Shown piece after piece: positions 27,475 to 36,837 of a stretch of 64,000 nucleotides of DNA; within the stretch, counting starts at the first letter, position 1; each line of letters begins with the position of its first letter. The notes under the pieces are model-generated. The model ran no database searches and was not told the DNA's origin. It saw only the letters and a program-made list of their open reading frames with translations. The position numbers and the translations under genes were made by a program. The DNA is from Allobosea sp. Tri-44. Its GTDB lineage: Bacteria; Pseudomonadota; Alphaproteobacteria; Rhizobiales; Beijerinckiaceae. Where the stretch lies: assembly GCF_004123845.1 (NCBI RefSeq), contig NZ_NBDP01000023.1, forward strand, positions 166,951-230,950, given 5' to 3'.

Positions 27475-28230
27475 ATGGAACGCCGGACCTTCCTGACCCT
27501 GCTGGCCGGAGGCGCCATTGCCGCTTCCGTATCGCCGGCTGCCGCACAGTCCGTCCTCAAGGTCGGCTCGACGCCGACTGGCATGCCGTTCACCTTCCTC
27601 GACACCAAGACCAACACGATCGAAGGGGTGATGGTCGACCTGGTCAAGGCGATCGCCGCGGCTTCGGACTTGAAGGTCGAGGTCGAAGGCATGCAGTTCT
27701 CGACGCTGGTCGCCTCGCTCACCGCGAGCAAGATCGATCTGATCTCGGCGGCGATGTACATCACCCCGGCGCGCAAGGAGGTGATCGATTTCTCCGACCC
27801 GATCTACACCTATGGCGAGGGGCTGCTGGTCCCCGCCGCGGACAAGAAGGATTATGTCGAGCTCGCCGACATGAAGGGCTACACGGTCGGTGCCCAGATC
27901 GGCACCGCCTATGTCGACGCGTTGCAGAAGACCGGCCTGTTCCCCGAGGTGAAGCTCTACAAGACGTCGCCGGACATCCTCGCCGACGTCAACGCCGGCC
28001 GCGTCCAGGCCGCCTTCGCCGATGCGCCGATCATGGCCTACACGCTGAAGCAGGGGCAGTTCCCGAACGTCCGGCTGGTCAAGTCCTACAAGCCCATCAT
28101 CACCGGCTCGGTCGGCATCGGCGTGCGCAAGAGCGACGGCGAACTGCTGAAGAAGGTCAATGCCGGCCTCGCCAAGGTCAAGTCCGACGGCACGCTCGAC
28201 AAGATCCTCGCCAAATGGGGCCTGGAATAA
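27475..28230 (+). CDS. ABC transporter substrate-binding protein, polar amino-acid family
   Basis: A 251-residue periplasmic binding protein of the family-3 type. The signal peptide (about residues 1-24, ending AAAQS) is followed by GSTPTGMPFTFLDTKT and a two-lobed fold with the family hallmark DLISAAMYITPARKEVIDFSDP. It captures an amino acid, opine or polyamine-like ligand in the periplasm for the permease and ATPase encoded next. AAGGGG lies before the ATG. It is the first gene of the rightward operon facing the XRE-cupin regulator. Confidence 0.93.
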   Translation: MERRTFLTLLAGGAIAASVSPAAAQSVLKVGSTPTGMPFTFLDTKTNTIEGVMVDLVKAIAAASDLKVEVEGMQFSTLVASLTASKIDLISAAMYITPARKEVIDFSDPIYTYGEGLLVPAADKKDYVELADMKGYTVGAQIGTAYVDALQKTGLFPEVKLYKTSPDILADVNAGRVQAAFADAPIMAYTLKQGQFPNVRLVKSYKPIITGSVGIGVRKSDGELLKKVNAGLAKVKSDGTLDKILAKWGLE

Positions 28231-28337
28231 GCGCCTTGGAGACCTGTCGACCTATGCCCCGGCCGGGTCCTGCGCGATCCGGCTGACGGGGTTGAGGCCG
28301 ATCCATCGCCGCGACCTTCCCGTGACGCCGAGCTCCG

Positions 28338-29000
28338 ATGCAAGCTTTTTTGCGTGATGCCGCCCAATTCCTGCCTCTGCTGCTGCAGGGGCTGAAGTTC
28401 ACGATCCTGGTGACGCTCGGCTCGCTGGCTTTGTCGACCGCGCTTGGCCTCGTCTGGGCACTCATGCGCGTCTCCGGCATCGGCTGGCTCGTGCTGATCG
28501 CCAAGGTCGTGGTCAATACGCTGCGCGGTATCCCGATCCTCGTGCAGCTCTTCTACATTTATTTCGTGCTGCCGGAGTTCGGCATCTCGCTGACCGCGCT
28601 GCAGGCGGCGATCCTGGGCCTCGGCATCGCCTATTCGGCCTATCAGTCCGAGAACTTCCGCGCCGGCATCGAGGCGGTTGACCACGGCCAGATCGAGGCG
28701 GCCCAGTCGATCGGCATGGGCTGGGGCATGATGATGCGCCGGGTGATCCTGCCCCAGGCGGTCAAGATCGTGCTGCCGCCCTACGGCAACATCATGATCA
28801 TGATGCTGAAGGATTCCTCGCAGGCCTCGACGATCACCGTGGCCGAGCTGACCCTGCAAGGCTCGCTGCTCGCCTCGTCGACCTTCAAGAACATGACGGT
28901 CTACACGCTGGTGGCGCTGCTCTATCTCTCGATGAGCCTGCCGCTGATCGCCTTCGTCGGCTGGCTGGAACGCCGCTTCGGCAAGGGAGCCAAGCGATGA
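28338..29000 (+). CDS. Amino-acid ABC transporter permease
   Basis: A 220-residue inner-membrane permease of the HisM/GlnP family, with five predicted helices and the EAA-type loop near [22 protein letters not shown] that contacts the ATPase. It is probably a homodimer because only one permease gene is present. It follows the binding protein after 107 bases and overlaps the ATPase start by 4 bases. Confidence 0.93.
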   Translation: MQAFLRDAAQFLPLLLQGLKFTILVTLGSLALSTALGLVWALMRVSGIGWLVLIAKVVVNTLRGIPILVQLFYIYFVLPEFGISLTALQAAILGLGIAYSAYQSENFRAGIEAVDHGQIEAAQSIGMGWGMMMRRVILPQAVKIVLPPYGNIMIMMLKDSSQASTITVAELTLQGSLLASSTFKNMTVYTLVALLYLSMSLPLIAFVGWLERRFGKGAKR

Positions 29001-29728
29001 TCGAGCTCTCCGCCGTCACCAAGAGCTTCGGCGCCCATCAGGTGCTGAAGGGCATCACCGGAAGTGTCCAGCGCGGCGAGGTCGTCTGCCTGATCGGCCC
29101 GTCCGGCTCCGGCAAGTCGACAATCCTGCGCTGCATCAACGGGCTCGAAGCCTATGATGGCGGCTCGATCCTGATCGACGGTGCCAGGGTCGACCGCGCC
29201 GACCGCTCGATCGTCGGCATCCGCACCGCCATGGCGATGGTGTTCCAGCGCTTCAACCTGTTCCCGCACCGGACCGCGCTCGAGAACGTCGTCGAGGGGC
29301 CGATCCATGTGAAGAAGGAGCCGCCGGCGCAGGCACTGGAGCGCGGCCGCGACCTGCTCGCCCGCGTCGGCCTCGCCGACAAGTTCGGCGCCTATCCGGC
29401 CCAGCTTTCGGGCGGCCAGATGCAGCGTGTCGCCATCGCCCGTGCCCTCGCCATGCAGCCCAAGGCGATCCTGTTCGACGAGCCGACCTCGGCGCTCGAT
29501 CCGGAACTGGTCGGCGAGGTCCTCGGCGTGATGAAGAGCCTCGCCGAGGAGGGCATGACCATGCTGGTCGTGACCCACGAAATGGGCTTCGCCCGCGAGG
29601 TCGCCGATCGCGTGCTCTTCCTCGACGGCGGCGTCATCGTCGAAGAGGGCGCCGCCCGCGAAGTGCTGAGCGCGCCGCGCAATCCGCGCACGCAGGACTT
29701 TTTGCGCCGCGTGCTCAAGCCGATCTGA
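28997..29728 (+). CDS. Amino-acid ABC transporter ATP-binding protein
   Basis: A 243-residue ATPase with Walker [10 protein letters not shown], signature LSGGQMQR, Walker [12 protein letters not shown] and the switch histidine in VVTHEMGFA. It drives uptake through the permease just upstream (ATGA overlap). Family GlnQ/HisP. Confidence 0.95.
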   Translation: MIELSAVTKSFGAHQVLKGITGSVQRGEVVCLIGPSGSGKSTILRCINGLEAYDGGSILIDGARVDRADRSIVGIRTAMAMVFQRFNLFPHRTALENVVEGPIHVKKEPPAQALERGRDLLARVGLADKFGAYPAQLSGGQMQRVAIARALAMQPKAILFDEPTSALDPELVGEVLGVMKSLAEEGMTMLVVTHEMGFAREVADRVLFLDGGVIVEEGAAREVLSAPRNPRTQDFLRRVLKPI

Positions 29729-29738
29729 GGAAGTCGAC

Positions 29739-31040
29739 ATGGCCGAACCCTTCCCGCTGCAGCCCTCGCTCTGGCATGCGACTGCGCCGGCCGCAGCCCA
29801 GACGCCGCCGCTCGCGGGCGATGTCCGCGCCGATGTCTGCATCGTCGGCGCCGGCTATGCCGGCCTGTCGACAGCGCTGCATCTCGCCGATGCCGGCGTC
29901 GCGGTCGTCGTTCTGGAATCTCACGAGCCGGGTTGGGGCGCGTCGGGCCGCAATGGCGGCCAGGTCATTCCTGGCATCAAATACGATCCCAGCGAGATCG
30001 TCTCCAAATACGGGCCCGAGGCGGGCGAGGCTCTGGTCTCCTTCGTCGGCTCCACCGCCAATCTCGTCTTCGGACTGATCGAGAAGCACGGCATGGATGT
30101 GCCGTATCGCCGCGCCGGCTGGATCCAGGGCGCGCATACGCCGGCCATGGTCGAGACCGTGAAGCGCCGCGCCGAGCAATGGGCTGCGCGCGGCGTATCC
30201 GCTCGCTTTCTCGACGCCGATGCCGTCGGTCGTCTGATCGGCACTGATCGCTATCTCGGCGGCTGGCTCGATCCGCGCGGCGGTGGTGTTCAGCCGCTCG
30301 CCTATGCCCGCGGCCTCGCCCGGGCGGCGCAGAAGGCGGGCGCTGTGATCCACGGTCAGAGCCCGGTGACGGACTTGCGCCGCGATGGCGGCGATTGGGT
30401 GGTGCGGACCGCACAGGGCGCCAGTGTGACCGCGCCGCGCGTGGTGATCGCGACCAACGGCTACACCGGCGATCTGATCCCGAAACTGCGCCAGACCGTG
30501 ATCCGGCCGAACTCCTTCATCGTCGCGACCGAGCCGCTCTCCGACAATCTCGCCGGCACGATCCTTCCCGAGGGCCAGGTGACCTCCGACACCCGCCAGT
30601 TGTTGCTCTATTTCCGCAAGGACCACGAAAACCGCCTGCTGATGGGTGGGCGCGGTCCTTTCCGGGAACCGCGCGATGCCGCCGACTGGGCCCATCTCGA
30701 GCGCGTCGTCGGCAAGATGTATCCGCAAGCCAAGGGGCTGCGCTTCGACTATCGCTGGTGCGGCCGCGTCGCGCTGACCCGCGATTTCCTGCCGCATCTG
30801 CATGAGCCGGAGCCAGGCCTGCTCGTCGACATCGGCTGCATGGGCCGTGGCATCGGCTTGCAGACGGCGATGGGCAAGGCGATGGCCGAATACCTGCACA
30901 GTGGTGACAGGACACGCCTGCCCTTCCCGGTCGTGCCGATCACGCCGCTGCCGCTGCACGCGCTGAACGAGCTCTATGTCTCGGCGATCATCGCCTGGTA
31001 CCGGCTGACCGATGGCGGCATGAAGGACCGCGCCGCTTGA
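29739..31040 (+). CDS. FAD-dependent amine/amino-acid oxidase (PuuB/DadA-like)
   Basis: A 433-residue flavoenzyme of the DAO superfamily. The N-terminal Rossmann fingerprint is VCIVGAGYAGLSTALHLADAG and the C-terminal FAD-binding segment is GCMGRGIGLQTAMGKAMAEY. Members in the same context oxidise gamma-glutamylputrescine, N-methylated amino acids or D-amino acids. Together with the family-3 importer and the XRE-cupin regulator this points to uptake and oxidative deamination of an amine or amino acid. It lies 10 bases after the ATPase gene, in the same operon. No signal peptide: cytoplasmic. Confidence 0.9.
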   Translation: MAEPFPLQPSLWHATAPAAAQTPPLAGDVRADVCIVGAGYAGLSTALHLADAGVAVVVLESHEPGWGASGRNGGQVIPGIKYDPSEIVSKYGPEAGEALVSFVGSTANLVFGLIEKHGMDVPYRRAGWIQGAHTPAMVETVKRRAEQWAARGVSARFLDADAVGRLIGTDRYLGGWLDPRGGGVQPLAYARGLARAAQKAGAVIHGQSPVTDLRRDGGDWVVRTAQGASVTAPRVVIATNGYTGDLIPKLRQTVIRPNSFIVATEPLSDNLAGTILPEGQVTSDTRQLLLYFRKDHENRLLMGGRGPFREPRDAADWAHLERVVGKMYPQAKGLRFDYRWCGRVALTRDFLPHLHEPEPGLLVDIGCMGRGIGLQTAMGKAMAEYLHSGDRTRLPFPVVPITPLPLHALNELYVSAIIAWYRLTDGGMKDRAA

Positions 31041-31079
31041 CCAGCGTCCGTTCCTGACGCTGAGGGAAGGCATGTGATC

Positions 31080-31178
31080 ATGGGCACTGGCCGAAAGTAC
31101 GTCGACCGGCCGCTCGGCAACCTCACCGCCGACGATCTCAGCCACATGATCATGGCCGGCAACGCCAGGGCGGCCTGA
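31080..31178 (+). CDS. Possible 32-residue small protein at the end of the amine-oxidase operon
   Basis: This short frame starts MGTGRKYVDRPLGNL and ends GNARAA. AGGGAAGG lies nine bases before the ATG (a GTG at 31074 is an alternative), and codon third positions are almost all G or C. It follows the oxidase by 39 bases. It has no recognised family and could be a real small protein or a degenerate tail of an older gene. Confidence 0.4.
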   Translation: MGTGRKYVDRPLGNLTADDLSHMIMAGNARAA

Positions 31179-31319
31179 GTGTCCGTTTGCGAATTCGTGA
31201 TGGCGGTCTGCGACTGGCGTTCTTCTGCGCTTCGGTGCTCACGTACTTGGAGTACGCTGCGCTCCGATGCTCGAAAAACACCAGTCTCGCCACGCCCTGA
31301 CGAATTCTCGAACGGACAC
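31179..31319. repeat. 141-base imperfect palindromic element
   Basis: The outer arms GTGTCCGTT and AACGGACAC are perfect, followed inward by GAATTCGT/ACGAATTC and then further partly paired segments around ACTGG/CCAGT. It fills the gap between the small frame and the nucleoside hydrolase start. It looks like one of the palindromic intergenic repeats that litter alphaproteobacterial genomes; it encodes no protein. Confidence 0.6.
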
Positions 31320-31323
31320 TGAC

Positions 31324-32253
31324 ATGGCGCGCGAGACCATCATCATCGATACCGATCCTGGCCAGGACGACGCCGTCGCCCTGCTGCTCGCCTTCGCCAG
31401 CCCGGAACTCGATCTCAAGGCGATCACTACCGTTGCCGGCAATGTCCCGCTCGCCCTGACCACTGCGAACGCGCTGCGCATTCGCGAGCTCGCCGGCCGT
31501 GAGGACGTGCCCGTCCATGCCGGTGCCGACAGGCCGCTGCTCTTCCCGCTCTCGACCGCCGAATTCGTTTGCGGGCCCGACGGCCTTGCCGGTGCCGATC
31601 TGCCGCCGCCGCGTGGCACGGCTAGCGCAACCCATGCGGTCGACGCACTCATCGCTATCCTGCGCGCCGCACCGGACGACGGCGTAACGCTCTGCCCGCT
31701 CGGGCCGCTGACCAATCTTGCCCTGGCCTTCCGGCTGGCGCCGGATGTGCTGCCCAAGGTTAGGCGCATCGTGCTGATGGGCGGCGCATTGGCGCTCGGC
31801 AACATCACGCCGGCGGCCGAGTTCAACGTTCATGTCGACCCGCACGCCGCCGCGATCGTCTTCGGCTGCGGCCGGCCGATCGTGATGTTCGGCCTCGGCG
31901 TCACCCATCAGGCGATCGCCTCGCACGAGCAGGTCGCGCGCCTTCTTTCCTTCGGCAATGCGGCGGGTAGGGCCGTGCATGGCATGCTGACGCGCCCGCG
32001 CCCCCGCGGACTCGGCACTGCCGGGCATCCGATGCACGACCCTTGCGTGATCGCCTTCCTGCTCTGGCCGGAACTCTTTTCGGGGCGCGACTGTTTTGTC
32101 GAGGTCGAGACCGGGGACGGCCCCTTGCGGGGCCGCACCACCATCGACTGGAACGGCCGGCTCAAGCGGCAGGCCAATGCCCATGTCGTCGCGAGCGTCG
32201 AGGCGGAGGCGCTGTTCCAGCGGCTGTTCGACCGGCTCGCGACCTTGCCCTAG
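31324..32253 (+). CDS. Inosine/uridine-preferring nucleoside hydrolase family
   Basis: A 309-residue nucleosidase of the IunH/RihA fold. The N-terminal calcium-binding motif IIIDTDPGQDDA carries the catalytic Asp cluster and a later MHDPCVIAF segment supplies the distal ligand. It cleaves the N-glycosidic bond of a ribonucleoside for salvage or degradation. The ATG at 31324 is chosen over an upstream in-frame start inside the repeat. Its stop codon TAG is the first three bases of a dispersed repeat. Confidence 0.92.
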   Translation: MARETIIIDTDPGQDDAVALLLAFASPELDLKAITTVAGNVPLALTTANALRIRELAGREDVPVHAGADRPLLFPLSTAEFVCGPDGLAGADLPPPRGTASATHAVDALIAILRAAPDDGVTLCPLGPLTNLALAFRLAPDVLPKVRRIVLMGGALALGNITPAAEFNVHVDPHAAAIVFGCGRPIVMFGLGVTHQAIASHEQVARLLSFGNAAGRAVHGMLTRPRPRGLGTAGHPMHDPCVIAFLLWPELFSGRDCFVEVETGDGPLRGRTTIDWNGRLKRQANAHVVASVEAEALFQRLFDRLATLP

Positions 32254-32313
32254 AGCCGGATCCGATCAGGTTGGTCCAACCTGATTGGTGAATCCGTCTA
32301 TAACGGGCTCTAG
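32251..32313. repeat. GGATCCGGCTCTA palindromic repeat, full copy
   Basis: The copy begins TAGAGCCGGATCC and contains a perfect 10-1-10 dyad (32265-32285, arm ATCAGGTTGG). A second, partly symmetrical GGGCTCTAG lies at the right end. TAG at its first bases is the stop of the nucleoside hydrolase. It probably also works as a terminator. Confidence 0.8.
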
Positions 32314-32324
32314 CGGAGGAAGCG

Positions 32325-32846
32325 ATGGCCCATTTCGTCGAGGAGCTGCAGCGCGAGGCCGAGCGCGCGATTCTGGCGATGCAGACGGCCGCGCTCGCCG
32401 CCCGCCAGCTCCATGCCCGCGCCGAACTGATGCGCCATATGCTGACCACCGCGCGCAAGGTCGCCGGCAGGCCGAAAGCCGAGGCGGTCGAGACCGTCGC
32501 GCGCGAATGGATGGACGCCTGGAACCTCGGCTGGCAGGACTGGCCGCATATCGCCCGCGAGATGGAGGGCTTCACCGCCGCTTTCCATGATTATGCGAAT
32601 GAGCCCGGTGATGGGAATGACGCCTCGCTGCGCAAGGCCTGCGACGCGCTCGACGCGATCCTTGCCCGCGAGAACACCTCGATCAGCGATCGGATGGCCT
32701 TCCGCTCGCAATGCGCCCATCGCTGGTGGGAGCTGGTCGTGCCGGTGCCGTCGGACCTGCCTGACGCGAAGCCGCGCCCCTCGGTGCCGCCTCTCAATGG
32801 CGAGGCGCCGTTCTGGCAATCCGGCTGCGCTGAATGCTGCAGCTGA
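32325..32846 (+). CDS. Hypothetical helical protein
   Basis: A 173-residue soluble protein starting MAHFVEELQREAERAIL. The first ~100 residues are long amphipathic helices; a C-terminal tail GCAECCS holds three cysteines that could bind a metal. GGAGGAAG precedes the ATG. No family is recognised. It is followed 10 bases later by the GNAT gene, so the two are probably co-transcribed. Confidence 0.75.
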   Translation: MAHFVEELQREAERAILAMQTAALAARQLHARAELMRHMLTTARKVAGRPKAEAVETVAREWMDAWNLGWQDWPHIAREMEGFTAAFHDYANEPGDGNDASLRKACDALDAILARENTSISDRMAFRSQCAHRWWELVVPVPSDLPDAKPRPSVPPLNGEAPFWQSGCAECCS

Positions 32847-32856
32847 GGGCCGGGCG

Positions 32857-33705
32857 ATGATGTCGACCCAGCTGACGCTCCGCCCCGCTACTCTGTCGGA
32901 TGCCGATGCCTGCCAGCGGCTTTCGGCCGCCATCGGTTGGCCGCATCGCCGCGAGGATTGGGAGTTCACGCTCGCGCTTGGCCAGGGCTTCGTCGTCTCA
33001 AGTGAGGAGGACGTCGTCGGCATCGGGCTCTGGTGGGGTTTTGGCACGATCCACGCCACGCTCGGTACGATCATCGTCGCGCCCGATCGGCAGGGGCAGG
33101 GCATCGGCAAGCTGCTGACGGAGCGGCTGATCGCGGCAACTGAGGGACGAACTCTCGGGCTTGTCGCTACGCCGCAGGGCGAGCCGCTCTACGCCCGGTA
33201 CGGGTTCATCGCCATCGACGAAGTTCGCCAGCACCAGGGCGATTGGCCGGAGCTGGCAGCGCCCGTCCTTGCCGCAACCGAGAGCATGCGCCCAGCTGTC
33301 GCCGCCGACCTGCCATTGCTGGCGCAGCTCGATGGCGAGGCGACGGGGCTGCCGCGCGCGTCCGTCCTCGAAGCCTTGCTGGCCCGCGGCCACGCGATCC
33401 TGATCGAGCGCGATGGGGCTCCGGCCGGCTTCGGCTTCCTGCGCCGCCACGGGCATGGCTGGTTGATCGGCCCGGTTGCGGCTGTCGACGATGCCGCCGC
33501 CTGCAATCTGATCGCTGCTCTGCTTGCCGCCCGCCGCGGCGATTTCATCCGCATCGACGTGCCGGCCCGCACCGGCCTCGGCGCCTGGCTGAGCGAACGC
33601 GGCTTGCCGCTCGTCGCCTCCAGCGTGGTGATGGAGCGCGGTGCTGCGCCAGCCGCACCCGGGCCGATGCATCGTTTTGCGCTGGTCAACCAGGCCATGG
33701 GCTGA
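32857..33705 (+). CDS. GNAT family N-acetyltransferase, tandem domains
   Basis: About 282 residues. Residues 1-140 form a GNAT domain with the acetyl-CoA motif VAPDRQGQGIGKLL. Residues about 150-280 look like a second, degenerate GNAT-like half (AGFGFLRRHGHGWLIGPV). The acceptor is unknown. The ATG at 32857 or the next codon is the start. It overlaps nothing and lies just after the cysteine-tailed helical protein. Confidence 0.88.
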   Translation: MMSTQLTLRPATLSDADACQRLSAAIGWPHRREDWEFTLALGQGFVVSSEEDVVGIGLWWGFGTIHATLGTIIVAPDRQGQGIGKLLTERLIAATEGRTLGLVATPQGEPLYARYGFIAIDEVRQHQGDWPELAAPVLAATESMRPAVAADLPLLAQLDGEATGLPRASVLEALLARGHAILIERDGAPAGFGFLRRHGHGWLIGPVAAVDDAAACNLIAALLAARRGDFIRIDVPARTGLGAWLSERGLPLVASSVVMERGAAPAAPGPMHRFALVNQAMG

Positions 33706-33812
33706 ACCCCCTAGCGAATGGCGGGGTTGCCGAACCGGCGCTGGCGGTTCCGCGCCGGGTCGCGCAAGATCGTTCCTGAAACGATTTAACCTCGTATCCG
33801 ACGGGAGGAACG

Positions 33813-34580
33813 ATGCTCGACGATCTCAAGGGGCTGCGCGCCCTGGTCACCGGCTCCAGCACCGGCATCGGCGCCGCCGTGGCCAAGGCCTATGCGGCGC
33901 ACGGCATGCGGGTCGTGGTGCACTACAAGTCGAGCGAGGCCGAGGCGAATGCCGTCGCCGCCGGGATCAGGGCCGCCGGCGGTGAGGCGCATGTGCTGCA
34001 GGCCGATGTCGCCGAGAGCGCGCAGGCGGTCGACCTCGTCAACAAGGCCGCCGACACGCTCGGCGGGCTCGACGTGCTCGTCAATAATGCCGGCGCGCTG
34101 GTGAAGCGCACGCCGATCGCCGAGATCGAGGACGAATTCTTCGACGCCGTGGTCGATCTCAATGTCCGCTCGGTGGTGATGGCAAGCAAGGCGGCGCTGC
34201 CCTATCTCAAGACGTCCGGCAGCAGGGCGAGCGTGATCAATCTGAGCTCGATCGCCGCGCGCAATGGCGGCGGTCCGGGTTCTTCGCTGTATGCCAGCTC
34301 CAAGGCCTTCGTGCTCAACCTGACCCGCGGCATGGCCAAGGAGTTCGTGCCCTTCGGCATCCGCGTCAACGGCGTCTCTCCCGGCGTGATCATGACGCCG
34401 TTCCATGAGCGCTATTCGACGGCCGAGCAGATCGAGACGATGCGCAAGACCGTGCCAATGGAACGCGTCGGCACGCCGCAGGACAATATCGGCGTCTTCC
34501 TCTTCCTCGCCAGCCCGGCGATGAGCGGCTACATCACCGGCCAGACCATCGAGGTCAATGGCGGCCAGTACATGGTCTGA
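33813..34580 (+). CDS. Short-chain dehydrogenase/reductase (FabG-like)
   Basis: A 255-residue SDR with the NAD(P) motif TGSSTGIGAA, the NNAG motif and the catalytic YASSK, plus INLSS before it. It reduces or oxidises a carbonyl/alcohol pair; the exact substrate is not evident. GGGAGGAA precedes the ATG. It stands between the GNAT gene and a lipoprotein hydrolase without an obvious pathway link. Confidence 0.92.
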   Translation: MLDDLKGLRALVTGSSTGIGAAVAKAYAAHGMRVVVHYKSSEAEANAVAAGIRAAGGEAHVLQADVAESAQAVDLVNKAADTLGGLDVLVNNAGALVKRTPIAEIEDEFFDAVVDLNVRSVVMASKAALPYLKTSGSRASVINLSSIAARNGGGPGSSLYASSKAFVLNLTRGMAKEFVPFGIRVNGVSPGVIMTPFHERYSTAEQIETMRKTVPMERVGTPQDNIGVFLFLASPAMSGYITGQTIEVNGGQYMV

Positions 34581-34665
34581 CCGCCACTGTGGCTTCGGCG
34601 TCCTTGACGCAACGGGCGGCGCACCAGCATGGTCTGGGCGCCGTGCCGCAGCTGGGTAGCCCGTG

Positions 34666-35964
34666 ATGCCGATCCGCCGCAAAGACTTGCCGACGCCGGC
34701 TGCCCGGCGCGCCTTCGCGGTCGTGTTTGCGACGATGTTCGTCGCCGGTTGCGCCGGCGACGTGAAGGGCGTGCTGACGCCGGTCGCGTCGACCGTGCCG
34801 GGCACCAGCAAGGTCACCATGCTGGTGGCGACCACGCGGGCAGCCGATCCGGATGCCGGCGTGCTGTTTTCCGGCGAGCGCGGCAAGCCGGCCTTTGTCG
34901 AGATGACGATCTCGCTGCCGCCCGATGCGGGCCGCAAGGTCGGCGAGGTACAGTGGCCGAGCCGACTGCCGGGCAATCCCGAGACCGATTTCGTCACGCT
35001 CAAGGTCGACAAGCTCGATGCCCGCACCGGCCTGGCGCGGTTGCACGAGCGCGTCTCGCGGGTGCCCAAGCGGCGCGTCATGGTCTTCGTCCACGGCTTC
35101 AACAACCGCTTCGAGGACGCGGTCTATCGCTTCGCCCAGATTGTCCACGATTCCGACGCGAATGTCGTGCCGGTGCTGTTCACCTGGCCCTCGCGCGGCT
35201 CGCTCTTCGCCTATGGCTATGACCGCGAGAGCGCGACCTATTCGCGCAACGCGCTGGAGAGCCTGTTGCAGGGGCTGGCGCGCGATCCGGCCGTCGGCGA
35301 GGTCTCGCTTCTCGCCCACTCGATGGGTAACTGGGTTGCGCTCGAGGCCTTGACCCAGATGGCGGTGCGCAATCGTGGCATCCCGCCAAAGATCGCCAAT
35401 GTCATGCTCGCCTCGCCCGATGTCGACGCGGATGTCTTCCGCACCCAGATCGCGGAAATGACGGGCCGGCGTCCGAAATTCACGCTCTTCGTCTCGCAGG
35501 ATGATCGCGCGCTGGCGATCTCGCGCCGGGTCTGGGGCGGCAAGGACCGCCTCGGTGCCGTCGACCCTGATGTCGAGCCCTATAAGAGCGAGTTCGAGAC
35601 GGACAAGATCACGGTCCTCAATCTCACCAAGCTCCGCACCGGCGACAAGCTCAATCACGGCAAGTTCGCCGAGAGCCCGGAGGTGGTGAAGCTGATCGGC
35701 ACGCGCCTCGTCGACGGCCAGCCGATCACCGATTCACGCGTCGGCCTCGGCGAGCGCCTGATCGAGGTGACCGGCAGCGCTGCAGCCGCGGTCGGCACTG
35801 CCGCCGGCATTGTGGTCACGGCCCCGATCGCGGTGGTCGACCCGCAGGTACGCCGCCACCTTGGCGACCGGGTCGAGCATCTCGGCAACAACATTCAAGA
35901 CACCGGAGCCGCGGTCGGCGATACCGTGACCACTCCCTTCCAGAATCCCAGCGCCCCGCGCTGA
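34666..35964 (+). CDS. Alpha/beta-hydrolase lipoprotein (DUF900-like)
   Basis: A 432-residue exported alpha/beta hydrolase. The lipobox VAGC places a lipidated Cys at residue 29. The fold shows VMVFVHGFNNRF, then VTYSRNA-type helices and the nucleophile elbow AHSMGN. Proteins of this DUF900 type are found in many proteobacteria with unproven substrates. ATG at 34666 is preferred; a GTG lies one codon upstream. The C-terminal ~80 residues are low-complexity, rich in Gly/Ala/Val. Confidence 0.85.
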   Translation: MPIRRKDLPTPAARRAFAVVFATMFVAGCAGDVKGVLTPVASTVPGTSKVTMLVATTRAADPDAGVLFSGERGKPAFVEMTISLPPDAGRKVGEVQWPSRLPGNPETDFVTLKVDKLDARTGLARLHERVSRVPKRRVMVFVHGFNNRFEDAVYRFAQIVHDSDANVVPVLFTWPSRGSLFAYGYDRESATYSRNALESLLQGLARDPAVGEVSLLAHSMGNWVALEALTQMAVRNRGIPPKIANVMLASPDVDADVFRTQIAEMTGRRPKFTLFVSQDDRALAISRRVWGGKDRLGAVDPDVEPYKSEFETDKITVLNLTKLRTGDKLNHGKFAESPEVVKLIGTRLVDGQPITDSRVGLGERLIEVTGSAAAAVGTAAGIVVTAPIAVVDPQVRRHLGDRVEHLGNNIQDTGAAVGDTVTTPFQNPSAPR

Positions 35965-35973
35965 GCGGAAGCG

Positions 35974-36837
35974 TTAGCGGCTGAAGCGGATCGGCACCGA
36001 GAGCGAGAGCGCTCCGCCGCCACCGACACCCGCCGGCGGCGCCGGGACCGGGCTGGCGCGGCGGATCATCGCTGCCGCTTCGGCGTCCAGCACGGAATCG
36101 CCCGACGAGCCGACGACGCGCGAGGACAGCACATTGCCGCTGCGGTCGATCGCGAAGGCGACCTGGACGGTGCCGGGGCTCGCGCCGCCTGGGAAGCGCT
36201 TGTAGCGGTTGAGATGGGCGATCAATGAGCCGCGCCAGGAGGCGGTCGAGACCGTCGGCTGGCTGGCCGTGCCCTGCGCCGCGCTGGTCGGCGCCGAGGC
36301 ACGCTGTTCGGACGGCTTCGGCGCCACCGCTTCCCTCGCCCGCTGCTCGACCGGCTTGCGCTCGACGACCTTGGGCTTGGGCTTGGGCTTTTCCTTTTTC
36401 TCGACGATCTTTGGCGGCGGCGGCTTCTTCTCCACCGGCTTCAACTCGGGCGGAGGTGGCAGCAGCACGGCGTCGAGCTTCGGAATCTGCGGCAACTCGG
36501 GCAGCTTGACCTCTGGCTGCTCGACCGGGACCGACTCGGGAACGGGTTCGGGCTCGGGCTCCGGCAGTGGTGTCTCCTTGACCGGCTCGGACGGCGGCGG
36601 TTCCGGCTCGGCCCGCTCGGGCGCGACCGGCAGATTCTCCGGCGGCGCTTCGGGCGCGACCGAGAGGGCGGCGAGCTCGATCATCACCGCCGGCTCGGGA
36701 GCGCCCGCGGCGGCTTCCGTCGGGCGCCAGTGCACGCCGACCCAGGCGAGGCCGCCATGGAGGCCGGCGACGGTGAGTGCCGCCGCGCCCCAGCGCAGCG
36801 CGGTGAGCCAGCGGCGATGCGGCGCGGTCGTGATCAC
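35974..36837 (-). CDS. tonB: TonB energy transducer
   Basis: A 287-residue TonB. It has an N-terminal membrane anchor (about residues 11-32), a long Pro/Glu/Lys periplasm-spanning rod (about 60-180, with repeats such as PEPEPEPV) and a C-terminal TonB domain near HLNRYKRFPGGASPGTV that touches outer-membrane receptors. It starts with GTG at 36837, overlapping the exbD stop by 4 bases. It transmits the proton-motive force from ExbBD to TonB-dependent receptors; no receptor is encoded in this window. Confidence 0.93.
   Translation of the reverse strand: MITTAPHRRWLTALRWGAAALTVAGLHGGLAWVGVHWRPTEAAAGAPEPAVMIELAALSVAPEAPPENLPVAPERAEPEPPPSEPVKETPLPEPEPEPVPESVPVEQPEVKLPELPQIPKLDAVLLPPPPELKPVEKKPPPPKIVEKKEKPKPKPKVVERKPVEQRAREAVAPKPSEQRASAPTSAAQGTASQPTVSTASWRGSLIAHLNRYKRFPGGASPGTVQVAFAIDRSGNVLSSRVVGSSGDSVLDAEAAAMIRRASPVPAPPAGVGGGGALSLSVPIRFSR

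Noticed and set aside
29715..31145. 476-residue minus-strand open frame
   Set aside because: Antisense to the FAD oxidase, which has clear motifs.
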